DNA from: Aureobasidium sp. EXF-3400 | Taxonomy: Eukaryota; Ascomycota; Dothideomycetes; Dothideales; Saccotheciaceae | DNA length: 64,000 bases | Direction: 5' to 3' | Assembly (NCBI GenBank): GCA_024195585.1 | Contig: SWBL01000110.1 | Location: forward strand, 1-64,000 | Shown here: piece by piece, positions 32,491 through 42,538 of the stretch | How positions within the stretch are numbered: the first letter of the stretch is position 1 | Layout of the letters: each line of letters opens with the position of its first letter | Translations under genes and position numbers: made by a program | Notes under the pieces: model-generated | Seen by the model: the letters and a program-made list of their open reading frames with translations, nothing else | The model's database searches: none | What the model was told of the DNA's origin: nothing

Positions 32491-34137
32491 ATGCTTTCGG
32501 AAGGCGCAAGATTGATCGGTGAGAGCGGCAAGAGCTATCTAGCAGTTAGCCCGTTGGGTCAAAGCAACGTCTGGACCGCTGTCGAACAAAGCAACGACCC
32601 GAAGAAACCACTCCAAGTGGTTGTTATCAAGGAACCTGGTGAAGTCGACACACAGCCAGGATGGCCCAGCTTCCAGAATGAAATGGTCATGCATGAAGTC
32701 TTCAAAGACTCACCATCCATCAGACAACAAATCGACAGGATCCCTCCTACAAACACCGGTGGTCCGCCAATGATTGTCTTGGAAATTACAGAAACCACTC
32801 TCTGGACTGCACGCACAAAACGACCCATGTCTCTCGCTGAAATCAAGACTGTCGCCAAAGATGTCCTCGTTGGCCTGCGCGACGTACATGCTGCCGGTCT
32901 GGTATATGCAGACCTCAAGCCCCAGAACATCATGGTCGACGGCTTCAATGCCGAATCGGAAGATAAGGACGACCATCTGAAGGCCAAGCTAGGTGACCTA
33001 GGTCTTGTCATGGAACCCATGAACGGCAAAGTCCAGCCCATCACGTACCGCGCTCCCGAGGTCTACCTTAAAGGCGACATTACCTCTCGAGTCGACGTGT
33101 GGGGCTGGGCTCTCATCTATTGCCATTTGCTCGAAGCCCGCACCCGCTTCTCCAAGACTGGTCTCTACGACGATCTCGAAACAAAGAATGGAGGCATGAT
33201 TGAAAGAGAAGATGCTGTCAAGAAGGCTCTGATGAATGACTACAAGCTACAAAACGAACCTGTGTATGGAAACGTCCCTCTGCCGCCAAACGACCCAAGC
33301 AAACACAAGGGTGATCAGTGGGAGCTTTTGCGCCAACGTGGTCTGGAAGACGGAGAAGTTGATTTCCTCAGATGGGTTCTGAAGGCCGACCCCTATCAGC
33401 GGCCAACTGTCCTTCAAATCTTGGAGAGCGGATGGCTAGACAAGACTGCAGAAGAAGTAGCTGCAGGCTTCGCTCCTCCTGAGTTCGAGCATCTTGAGTA
33501 CGACCCCAAGCGTGCCACTCCAGACGAGGTCGCTGCACAAGAACGGCAAGAAGCAACCAACAACCAGCAAGACCAAGGTCATTATTTTAGCCGGCCCTCA
33601 CGAGAGACCAGACCCGTCATGACGGAGAAGCGTTTCCACAGCGCTGAAGACGAGGTACCTGTCAAGAAGATGTACGTGCCTGACGACTCATTGACGGCGC
33701 CGGCAGAGCAGCAACAAGCAGGGTCTGCCTCTGCTGCCACTTCTACCCAGTCTGTTCAGACGAGCTCGTCAGCCACACAGCCCACAACCTTCAAGAGCGT
33801 GGAAACGAGCTCACCATCACAGCCTACCCCATTCAAGGATGTGGGCTCCTCCGTTCAGAATACTGCCGCTCCTGTCACCATTGGCAGCAACGGCTCTTCC
33901 CAGAGCACTATGGCTGCTGCTCCGCTCAAGGGTGTGGACACGACTGAGTCCCAATCCATCGCTTCCCGCTTCGCAAGTTCTACGGAGAGCAAGATGGCCC
34001 CAAACGAATTCACAGACATCACCAGTGATGCCTCAGCCCCTGTGCAATTCAAAGATGTCACCGAGAGCATCCAGTCCACTACAAAAAGACCACCATTGAA
34101 CACGAACAACACTGGAACCTTCCTGTCATACAGATAA
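32491..34137 (+). CDS. protein kinase domain protein with degenerate glycine loop and repeat tail
   Basis: A single exon of 548 residues. I choose the ATG at 32491 (MLSEGARLIGESGK), preceded by a C/A-rich leader; the frame is open upstream but without translation-like sequence. The kinase domain covers about residues 8-320: a degenerate glycine loop (VSPLGQSNVWTAV), VVVIKEPGE with the Lys, catalytic loop LVYADLKPQNIMV (HRD replaced by YAD), LGDLGLVME (DLG for DFG), ITYRAPEVYL and a C-lobe DVWGWALIYCHLLEA. The Lys, both Asp and APE are kept, so activity is possible. Residues 400-548 are Ser/Thr/Gln-rich with four short FKxV-type motifs (TTFKSVET, TPFKDVGS, APLKGVDT, VQFKDVTE). The subfamily is not one I can name. 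It converges on the carrier gene 191 nt away. Confidence 0.85.
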   Translation: MLSEGARLIGESGKSYLAVSPLGQSNVWTAVEQSNDPKKPLQVVVIKEPGEVDTQPGWPSFQNEMVMHEVFKDSPSIRQQIDRIPPTNTGGPPMIVLEITETTLWTARTKRPMSLAEIKTVAKDVLVGLRDVHAAGLVYADLKPQNIMVDGFNAESEDKDDHLKAKLGDLGLVMEPMNGKVQPITYRAPEVYLKGDITSRVDVWGWALIYCHLLEARTRFSKTGLYDDLETKNGGMIEREDAVKKALMNDYKLQNEPVYGNVPLPPNDPSKHKGDQWELLRQRGLEDGEVDFLRWVLKADPYQRPTVLQILESGWLDKTAEEVAAGFAPPEFEHLEYDPKRATPDEVAAQERQEATNNQQDQGHYFSRPSRETRPVMTEKRFHSAEDEVPVKKMYVPDDSLTAPAEQQQAGSASAATSTQSVQTSSSATQPTTFKSVETSSPSQPTPFKDVGSSVQNTAAPVTIGSNGSSQSTMAAAPLKGVDTTESQSIASRFASSTESKMAPNEFTDITSDASAPVQFKDVTESIQSTTKRPPLNTNNTGTFLSYR

Positions 34138-34328
34138 AGTGAGGTTGAGAGCATGGAGATCACAATATTTATTTCAAGTAATCATAAAGCGCTGGTTAGA
34201 GTAGCTAATGTTCAATTCATCAATGCATTCGATTTTAATACAACAAGAGAAGATATCAAACAAAAAAATCCAGTTCGTGTACTGTGGCTCCCCTGTGCGA
34301 ATCGTGACATCGTAAAACCCAAAACCTC

Positions 34329-35885
34329 TTAGTCTTCCGTGGTCTTGACCGAGTTCTTGACCCCTTCGACCACAGTCTCGCTGATGTTCTGCACCCTCTC
34401 ACCAACATCGCTGCTGACGCTCTGCATTGTCTCGCCAATGTTGCTGCCGACATTCTGCACACTCTCACCGACATTGCTAGATTCAACTGCGTTTTTGACG
34501 CCTTCGACAACAGTCTCGCCAACATTCTGCACGCGGTGGCCAGCTTCCTTGCCAGCCTCAACGGCACTCTCTGCCACGTCCACCGCTACACCCTTGACTC
34601 TTTCGAATTCACTCTTTGCCTGTTCGCTCACAGAGCCAAGATCATGAGGCCATTGTTTTGTCGCTTTGAGGATTGCGTAATAGGCTGAGATGATGAGGAC
34701 GTGGATGCGCTCTTTGAGCACCATGCTAAGTCCATGTCCGAGGAAGCCTTTGACGACTTCGGCGTCTAGACCGCTGTACAGACCTTTCACACCTTCAGTG
34801 TTGTAGATGTTGGTTAGCGAGCGAATGATGGCGAGTTGTTGGATCTGCTGCCAGAAGACTAGTCGCAGGACTTTCTTAGATCTGGCAGTGATTTTAGAGT
34901 CGGAGGATAGGTCTGGTTTTTCTGAGTAGGAAGGTGGTGTGCGTTGTGTGTCTTCTGCCATGGGACGAGATACTTGTGCACGGCTTTTAGCTAGACTGAA
35001 GGGGTAGGTGACTGTTGATGCGATGGCTTTCGACAAGGCGGCCATCAAGAACAAGGCCTTTGGTCCTGGTTTGTCGCGCTGAGAGCGAGGGAGCACCGTC
35101 CTCTTTAGAAGGTTCTGGAGTAGGAAGGTCAAGGCAGGGTTGAGTGTTAAGATCAAACTGGCACTGTAACCGGCCCAGAAGCCTCCTAGACCACGCTCGC
35201 TACGGATCTGGAGGAAGATGTCTTTGACACTGAGCTTGGATGCCATGCCTGGCGGTACAGTAGAGGTCTTGTCTCTTGCAGCAATCAAAGCGGCAGTCTG
35301 CTTCCTGGTAACGATTTGTTGGATGGGAGTTGTTACGAACTTTGACAAAGCTCCTGCAGCTATGCCGACACTCAGCTCATTGAGAACAGGCAGGGACTTG
35401 GTGCCCAGTTTCTTCTGCTGTCGCTGGCGGAAAGCTGTGTAGGCGAGGAAGAACAAAAAGCTGTCAATGATGCTCTTTGCCGTGTCGGCTGCGCAGCCGT
35501 TCCAGAAGGCCTGGAGTCCACCTTCATGAGTGTATATTTTCTGAGCTGCATCGGCGAGACTGGTGTATTCGGCATCGTCTGCTTCTTTTGCGGCCGAGGG
35601 AGCCTCGCCGGGCTGTTTTAATTGTTGCTGGACTTGGAGACGAGTGATGACGAGGTCGAGAGGATAAAGAATGATATGCGACAAAGCAGTGCCAGCAGAA
35701 CCTGCTACAGCATGGCCTAGGGCAGGCAGACCTATGCCATCAGTACTGGGTCCTCGTTGTTCATTTTGCTCCTGGATCTTGTGGTAGAGCTCGAAAGCAT
35801 CCTCAACACCATAGTCAGCAGAGTAATTCAGACGGTCAATGGCGCTCAAGAGGCGTGATACCAGCTGACTGTTGTAGACGGACAT
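34329..35885 (-). CDS. peroxisomal adenine-nucleotide carrier (ANT1/PMP47 type) with repeat tail
   Basis: A single exon of 518 residues. Three mitochondrial-carrier-family repeats are present. The repeat motifs are YPLDLVITRLQ, TPIQQIVTRKQ and YPFSLAKSRAQ: the acidic position is kept only in the first, a pattern typical of the peroxisomal ATP/AMP carriers ANT1 and PMP47. ANT1-type proteins import ATP into peroxisomes for fatty-acid activation. The segment between the second and third repeats is longer than usual. The last 90 residues are unusual: a run of near-repeats VGExVQNVGxxI and SETVVEGVKN that look like amphipathic LEA-type helices. That tail is not part of the carrier fold. The start ATG at 35885 is followed by MSVYNSQLVSRLLSAIDRL. 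Confidence 0.87.
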   Translation of the reverse strand: MSVYNSQLVSRLLSAIDRLNYSADYGVEDAFELYHKIQEQNEQRGPSTDGIGLPALGHAVAGSAGTALSHIILYPLDLVITRLQVQQQLKQPGEAPSAAKEADDAEYTSLADAAQKIYTHEGGLQAFWNGCAADTAKSIIDSFLFFLAYTAFRQRQQKKLGTKSLPVLNELSVGIAAGALSKFVTTPIQQIVTRKQTAALIAARDKTSTVPPGMASKLSVKDIFLQIRSERGLGGFWAGYSASLILTLNPALTFLLQNLLKRTVLPRSQRDKPGPKALFLMAALSKAIASTVTYPFSLAKSRAQVSRPMAEDTQRTPPSYSEKPDLSSDSKITARSKKVLRLVFWQQIQQLAIIRSLTNIYNTEGVKGLYSGLDAEVVKGFLGHGLSMVLKERIHVLIISAYYAILKATKQWPHDLGSVSEQAKSEFERVKGVAVDVAESAVEAGKEAGHRVQNVGETVVEGVKNAVESSNVGESVQNVGSNIGETMQSVSSDVGERVQNISETVVEGVKNSVKTTED

Positions 35886-36227
35886 GGTGGTGTGATGTTT
35901 CTACAGGACGAGTCAGCAGGGCACCTCGGGTTTCGAGAAGACAAGTGGGCTCAGACGCACCTTTTATTATATCTGTCTAGGCACACGCGCTGCTCTGCGG
36001 GGCAAGGATACTTGGGCTGTAGTATACTGCGGAGGTCATGCAGAAGAGACGACTCCTTCAGCCTCTCTCGAGTCTCGATGTGCAGGTGTGCAGCGTCCCA
36101 CCCCACGGTGCCACTCTCGTTTTCCCCAGGTTCTCTGTCGTCATCGGCTGACGAGCCGAGGCATGTGAAAGTGACACAATCTAACAGTGGAAGAAGACAT
36201 TACTTTTGACTGATATCCAGCTCTAAA
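35886..36227. other. intergenic: carrier promoter and AVT 3' flank
   Basis: 342 nt between two minus-strand genes. No gene or distinct element recognised. Confidence 0.5.
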
Positions 36228-37861
36228 TCAATGCGCAACAACAAAGAATGTGTTAGTGATGAGGCATACCACCATGACCAGCAGTCCATAGATCGCCAGC
36301 CCAAGACTGAGCTTGCGCAGAATGTTGTTCCATCCCCCCGATACCACTTCGCCGTCCACCTCTGCCTCTTCATCATCGTCCTCCTTGAGCAATCGTTGGT
36401 GATGCGGCGAGTCTGGCGATGATATCTTGTAATAGAACAGTCCTGGAAGAATGAAACTGATCGATGTGCTTCCTGTACTGCCCACGTATGCTAGCACCAC
36501 TGACAGAGATGACACGGTCATGGCTACAATGTAGCTCAAGATGATGATGGCTGTGGTAATAATTGCGAAACGTCTGTCACTCATCTCTCCACGGCCTCTC
36601 TGCGAATTGTTCCCAGAGTTCAGGAGAGTGGATCGAGATGGAGACCCATTGACAGAAGCATACTCTGGCTGTTTACGCGAGGCCGGGCGCCATTTAAGTA
36701 CTGCGTCGACCGAAGCGCGGCAAGGATGAACCTGTAGAGGGTATGAGAACATGACAAGCACAACAATCGCTGCTTTGCCGATTGTCGATGCGACCGAAGG
36801 AATGTCTGGTATTGATTAGAGCTGCACGACAGCAGAAAATGAGCTTGTCTAACTTACATTGAGCGACAATATTGCCAGCGACATTGTCACCAAAAGTCAA
36901 GTAGCCAGTGATGGCAACGAGCAGATAGATACTGCCCGAGCTACCAATACTGGCCAAGACGACAGACGTGGTCTTGAAAGGACTGTTGTCCTCAATCTCG
37001 TTGAGAATCGAGAACATCTACTAAAATGAGCATTTGACAAAAGAACGAGCACAAGGGCGATAGTTACATTTTGATGGCACGTATAAGCAAAGACGATGAC
37101 AGGGAAACTGGCCAAGACAGGCACGATACCCTTGTCGGGCACGATGCTAATCTCGCCCTTGAGACCCATGTCATCGCCTTTTGCAAAGTGATAGACGACC
37201 AAGACGACAAGGTAACCAATCGAGACCAGGGCAATAATGCTAGTGTATTTGAGCGAATCGAGTCTGCGGAGGAAAGAGAGAGGAATAACAACGAGCCTGG
37301 TCACATGTCAGAGAACAATCGGGGCAGAGTCGAGACAGGCACATGCAATGCTCACATGAAAGCAGTGACCCAGAAATGTCTGTCCAGCAGATAGTCGGCA
37401 GCAGGAGTGTCTGTGAAGCCTCGGACTACGCCAGGCATGAGATCACCAATAATGATGAGATAACTAATGCCGACACCGAAACACTTGATGGCGATTGCAG
37501 CATCGAAAATGACAGCAGCGTTGGGGTATGTGATTTGGCTCAGAGCGAAGAAGCTCGCGCTGCCACGATCCAGGTATCTCGCACATCTTGTTTGAAGGTA
37601 AAGACCGAAGCCAGAAGTAAGACCAGACCAGATGATGACGAGGATGCCGAGCACGATGCCCATGTTGGACAGGGCCGAGGGCATGGCCAGCACGCCGGCA
37701 CCGACAATGGTATTGACCAAGTTGATGACACTACTGATCCAGCTGGCCTGGCCGTGGACACCATTTTCCTTGCGACGCGGACGGCGCGACATGCTGGCGG
37801 TGCTGTTGGGGCGAGACGACGAGTCGCTGGGCGGCGAGCGAATCGAGGCGTAACTGGTCAT
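36228..37861 (-). CDS. vacuolar amino-acid transporter (AVT5/6/7, SLC38 family)
   Basis: Four exons, 37861-37356, 37296-37068, 37017-36858 and 36805-36228, give 490 residues. About eleven transmembrane spans begin at ASWISSVINLVNTIVGAGVL, the hallmark first helix of the AAAP/SLC38 transporters, followed by AMPSALSNMGIVLGILVIIW. Other family marks are FVIVFAYTCHQN-like FPVIVFAYTCHQN, FGDNVAGNIVAQ and SYPLQVHPCRASVD. Yeast AVT5-7 are proton-coupled vacuolar transporters; AVT6 exports Asp/Glu and AVT7 Gln/Pro from the vacuole. A cytosolic acidic/Ser-rich loop lies before the last spans (KEDDDEEAEVDGE). All three introns are 50-59 nt. The gene is divergent from the dynactin p24 gene with only 249 nt between starts. 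Confidence 0.92.
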
Positions 37862-38110
37862 AATGGATGGTATGCGACTGGAACTGAGGGTGCTGAGCCG
37901 GCGACAAAGACTTCAGCAGCGACAGACCATGGTACAAGAGAGAGAGTTTGCGAGGCCAGATAATAAAACCGTCATGTCTCTCAGTCGTTATCGTCCGGCC
38001 AAGCCACGCCGAGCGAGCGGCTCTCGGCTGCCGACTGTTGATCACTTGAAGCTCGCCATTTCTCGTCATGAACACAGCAGCCTTCCAAGTTGTCTTCACA
38101 TCACACCATC

Positions 38111-38781
38111 ATGTCATCCGTCGCGCACGATACCGCCTTCTACACCCTGGCTGCCCTAGAGCAGCGACTGCAACGCGTCCGTTTCTTGCTCTACGGTACC
38201 TCTACCGCGACCGACCCGGACACCAACGTCGAAACGCCTGCCGACACAACTGTAACTCAATCCATTGCTTCAAGACTACACGCTCTGCAATCCGACTTCA
38301 ACTCCCTCCTGTCCAACAACAAGCCTGCTCGGGAAATCGTTGCACTGCGTAAATCCCGCCTGCCGTCCGACCTGCTTCCTGCCCACCTGACCTCTTAATA
38401 GAATCACAACTTCAACATGACTCCCCTGACATGACCCAAGATGCTCTGGCTACCCTCGTCCTCTCCCATGCCCCCTCATACCAGGCTACGGCTGCTCGCC
38501 TGACCTCTCTCCAAGATCTGCCGCTTCCCGATCCTTCTTCCTCGGCCGCTCTGATACATCTGCTTCCTCGCTTGCAACGCGCTGCTCACAGGCAAGAAAA
38601 TCAACAACAATCCATCGTTCAGCTGCGACATCAAAGTCTTGCCCTCCTCGCTAGATGGTATGATTCAGCCATCATCGGAATGGACGATTGCTGGACCGAA
38701 TGGGAAGCGAGACTCATGGATCAAGAGAAACTCGTCAGAAGAGCAGAAGCCGACAAAAGGCAAAACGACAACCCTCTGTGA
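38111..38781 (+). CDS. dynactin p24 subunit homologue (RO-10 type)
   Basis: Two exons, 38111-38348 and 38402-38781, with a 53-nt intron, give 205 residues. The intron is needed to join EIVAL to QSQLQHDSPDMTQDAL. The protein is almost wholly helical and coiled-coil-like: TLAALEQRLQRVRFLLYG at the N-terminus, SRLHALQSDFNSLL, then LPRLQRAAHRQENQQQS and a C-terminal amphipathic helix (DDCWTEWEARLMDQEKLVRR). The N-terminal ALEQRLQRVRFLLYG and the size match Neurospora RO-10, the p24 (dynactin subunit 3) component of the dynactin shoulder. Dynactin couples dynein to cargo and nuclei. Its stop codon lies only 10 nt from that of the ABC-F gene on the other strand. Confidence 0.82.
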
Positions 38782-38791
38782 TATTTGCGAT

Positions 38792-41213
38792 TCAAGACCT
38801 GTTTACTCGGGACAATAGCTTTGTCACCATCTCTTCGTACTCTTGCATGCCGCCATCCAGCTTCTTGAGTCTTGTCTTGAACAAACGATATACCACTCCG
38901 CATGCCGGTGGGCCGTCTTCGCTGTCATCACTTTCCGCCTCCGATTCATCTTCGTGTGCTCCGGTCGAGTTTCCGGACGATTCGCCTTCTACTACGTATC
39001 GCATGAAAAATCGGTCATGCGTGATGAGCAAGATGGCACCTTGGTAGTTACGAAGTCTTAGACCAAGTGCTTGTATCGTGTCCGGATCTAGGTGTGTGGT
39101 GATCTCATCCAGGATGAGAAGATGAGGCGGATCCCAAAGCACTTTCGCCAACGCCAGTCGCACTTTTTGTCCACCCGAGAGAAGGCTTATAGGCACCTCT
39201 GAGGCCAATTTGCCAGCTAAGCCCAGGGAGGATAGAATGCCGCGTGCTTCCTGTTCCGAGAGAGTACCGTTTGTAAACTTCAACAGGTACGTCAGAGCAG
39301 TCAACCTGGGTTCAGCCGAGGCAATGTCCTGAAGCTTTTCGACCGCTTGCTGCGAATACAGACCGATCTTTGCTCGGGCGTGCCTTGTGATGTTGCCTTT
39401 GCATGGCGCACGGCTACTCATGCTCCCTTGTGTATCGGCAATCATCAAGGAGACCAAGGTAGACTTTCCCGAACCATTCATGCCCACTATACCTACTCGT
39501 TCTCCTGGATGGATATTGATATTGATGTTGCGCAACGCGGGTGTCTGCATTCTGCCAGTGCGGTAGTCAAAATCAACGTTCTCAAGCGAGATCAGAGCGC
39601 CTGGGAAGCGAAGTTCAGACGGGCAGACAGGAAACATCATGCGTGGTGGAGGATCAAAGTCAGGGACTTCAATACTCTCCCGCAGACTTTCGTGAAAACC
39701 CGGTCTGTCTCTGCTAAGCTTGAATCTTGTGCCTTTGGCTGAAACCTCCATGCCCATTCGCTCATTCAACTTTTTCTTTCTCGAGGACACTTGCTTGAGT
39801 TTCTTGTCGTCTCCTGAACGTCTGGCCATCTTGAGGTTCTGGTCAATAGTTGCTTGTATGTGTTTCTTCTGCTTTTCCTGGGCGGCTTGCATCTTGCTGA
39901 GGTATTTGTATGAATGCAATCTCGCAGTTTCGTAGCTGGAAACGTTGCCCCTGAAAGTTTCCAAACTCTGGTTTCGCAAGATGAGGAGTTCATCTGCGAT
40001 CCCGTCTGCAAACGCTCGATCGTGTGTTACCACGATCAGGGTTACTTTTGGGTTCAGCGTTTGGATGTATCTTTCTAACCAGACGATCGCCGGCAAGTCA
40101 AGGAAATTTGTCGGTTCGTCTAACAGGAGAAGGTCTGTTGATTGGCAGAGTGCACATGCTAGACTGCAACGCGTTTTCCAGCCTCCTGATAGTTGGGAAA
40201 TGGGACTTTCTATCCGTTCTGCTGAGAAGCCTATTCCGAGTAGTACGGATCGTGCTTTGGCTTCTGCGCCCAAGGCGTCCATCTAGATCGGGTCAGCATG
40301 TCAAACTTGAATGCTACATGGGGAAGCTGTACTGCTAGTAGAGATGCTTGCACATCAGTCAGCATGTCGATGGCACTCTGAGTCTCTTCCTTGACTGTCG
40401 TAGCCTCCTCAACCCCGACGTCGCTCGAGATATCCAGTTGGTCAAGCCTAGATACGCAAACGGTCAACTGTGCTCTGGTGGTAAATCAGTACCTCTTACC
40501 TTTTCAGAGCAGCAGTCAACTCTTCCTCTAACTTCGTAAGCTCTTTCCTCGCTCCTAATCCTCTTACGCCGCTTGTTCTTGATGCCCTGTGTTTCGCTTT
40601 GGCGATATCGCGTTCCAATCGCTCACATGTCAACTCACGGTATACTTTCAACATAGCAGTAGGGTCGTCGACATTATCCATTGCCGTCGACAACCTGCTT
40701 GCTTCATTGATTCGACGCTCGCGTTGTTTATCGCTGCGAAGGACATGCTCAAGAACAGTCTCGTCAGATGAGACTGGCGCAGAAGAGCCATGATCCTCAT
40801 CCTCTTGTACTTGACCTAGTAGCAACATCTGTATGGAATCAGGTAGTACCAGTCCTTCGGCCATCGCTCTTAAAAGTGCTGATGCACAAAAGTAAGCATA
40901 TGAGATGGTTGACATTTCCTTGAAGAACCAGAATTTCTCTGATATGCTTACTGGATTTGCCTACACCATTCCGGCCTACCAAGACGTAATGTCGACCTGG
41001 ATGTAGCTGCAGTTGGGCATGGCTCAACACTTCGTGATTACCAATCGTGATGCTGAGGTCTTTGACTGTAATCTTTGAACTGTTTAGTACACTCTTCTAT
41101 CTTGTATTGCTAGCGATATTAGGTACCTCGGTCGAAGCAGATTCTTGTTTCAGTTTGTGGAAACGGCTCTGTTGGGTGGTAACATTGAGGACTGCTTTTC
41201 TGGTCACAACCAT
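38792..41213 (-). CDS. ABC-F family ATPase (soluble tandem ABC protein)
   Basis: Five exons, 41213-41127, 41072-40952, 40878-40500, 40447-40333 and 40282-38792, give 730 residues. No membrane spans. Two ABC cassettes: the first has GRNGVGKST, a long inserted charged arm, SQLSGGW and LLLLDEPTNFLDL; the second has GMNGSGKST, SLLSGGQKVRLALA and LLILDEITTHLD. Between them is the ABC-F linker, a basic helical hairpin (QEKQKKHIQATIDQNLKMAR, KKLKQVSSRKKKLNER). ABC-F proteins act on ribosomes in translation or ribosome assembly. It lacks the HEAT or N-terminal extensions of GCN20 and eEF3, so it is an uncharacterised fungal branch. The second Walker B motif departs from the usual DEPTNHLD. An acidic stretch (HEDESEAESDDSEDG) precedes the C-terminus. 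Confidence 0.9.
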
Positions 41214-42538
41214 GATTTTGAGTTGATAAGTAAGATGTCTGTGAGGCAGAAGTAGAGAAACATTGCTAGTATTTGTATACTCAAAAACACACAAAGCTGT
41301 GTTTGGCCAGGGTCATCTATGTGTGGTCACTCGATAGGGCACCGCACGGAAATAAGGTTGCATGCGGTGACCCAAATAGTGGTCTTGCTGAACCACAGTA
41401 CCTACCTATCATGCTCCAAGAATCACCTTACTGTAAGCAAGCCGAGCGATAGTTTGTGATGTTTTCCAATGTCAAACTGATGAGAAAGTGGCAATATTGA
41501 TAAAGTGTAGAGTATATGATGCCACAATCGTGCGATGGTCTAGTTTCGTTGGTGAGATACGTAGCAGACGGTGGGGAAGGCTAAGGAGAATTAGTTATGC
41601 AGGGGTCGGAGAATAGCATGCAAATCCAGAATTGCTGCTGACGACAACAGGGTGAGCGGCCAGCGAACAAGTCTCCTTTTATGGCTTACTGAATGCATTG
41701 CCGGCAAGACCAGTTCTTGCTTTCTAGAGCGAAGAACACAAGACCGCTGTGTGCCCTAGACCATTTGCCCGTCAGTCGTTTTGTGCTTGAGTGGACTGCG
41801 GAGAGTTTCTCTTATCCACCGCATCGTTTTGTCTCGGGAGCGGGTCTGGAGAAGGGTCTATATTTAAAGATGACATCGTCCATAGATGGTGCTAAGAGAC
41901 AGTAGCGTCGGTCGAGTCGAAGGTGTTTGATCCTAGCAGATTGCTCATACTGTAAAAGGATAAGAGGAGGCTGGTGACAGTAGTAGTGTCTGCCACCATG
42001 CCATTTTCCATCTTGGCCGAGACGCATCGCTTGTGGGGGCGTGTCGGGCGACGTGTGTTTCATCAACAGACTTGCGTCGACTCCTGAAACAAAACGCATC
42101 TTCAACCGCTTCTGAGTCTTCATCTTCGTCTTCACCTTTGTCGCATCATCACGACCTTGGTTGTCCTTTCTACGACAACCACACAAGTCCAAAGCGGAAC
42201 GTCCTTCGTTTATCGTCTGCTCTTGTTGACTTTCTGACTCTGAACCCTTTTTTCTTGTTGTCCTACCGTTGCCTCTCCTTTCCCCGCCCACCACCACCAG
42301 ATACGCGCGCGAGCCGTTTCATTCTCGCCAACAAACGTCCTTCTCTTGCGCTGCCACGTCCTTTCCAAGACTTTTTGATCCCTTTCACGAGCCATCAACC
42401 CTCGATTCCATACAATCCTGCTACAGTCCGACACGTCGCCCGGAGCAATTGTCCACTGTCACTTCCATCAACGCCGATCCACCTTCTTGCTTACGTCCAA
42501 TCTAAGCGGCTTTCTTTGAACTCGCATCGCATCTTCAC
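41214..42538. promoter_or_regulatory. intergenic, 1.3 kb divergent region of ABC-F and SHO1 genes
   Basis: No supported gene. The SHO1-proximal 300 nt (about 42240-42538) are strongly pyrimidine-rich and probably form the leader. Short frames on either strand lack coding character. Confidence 0.5.
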
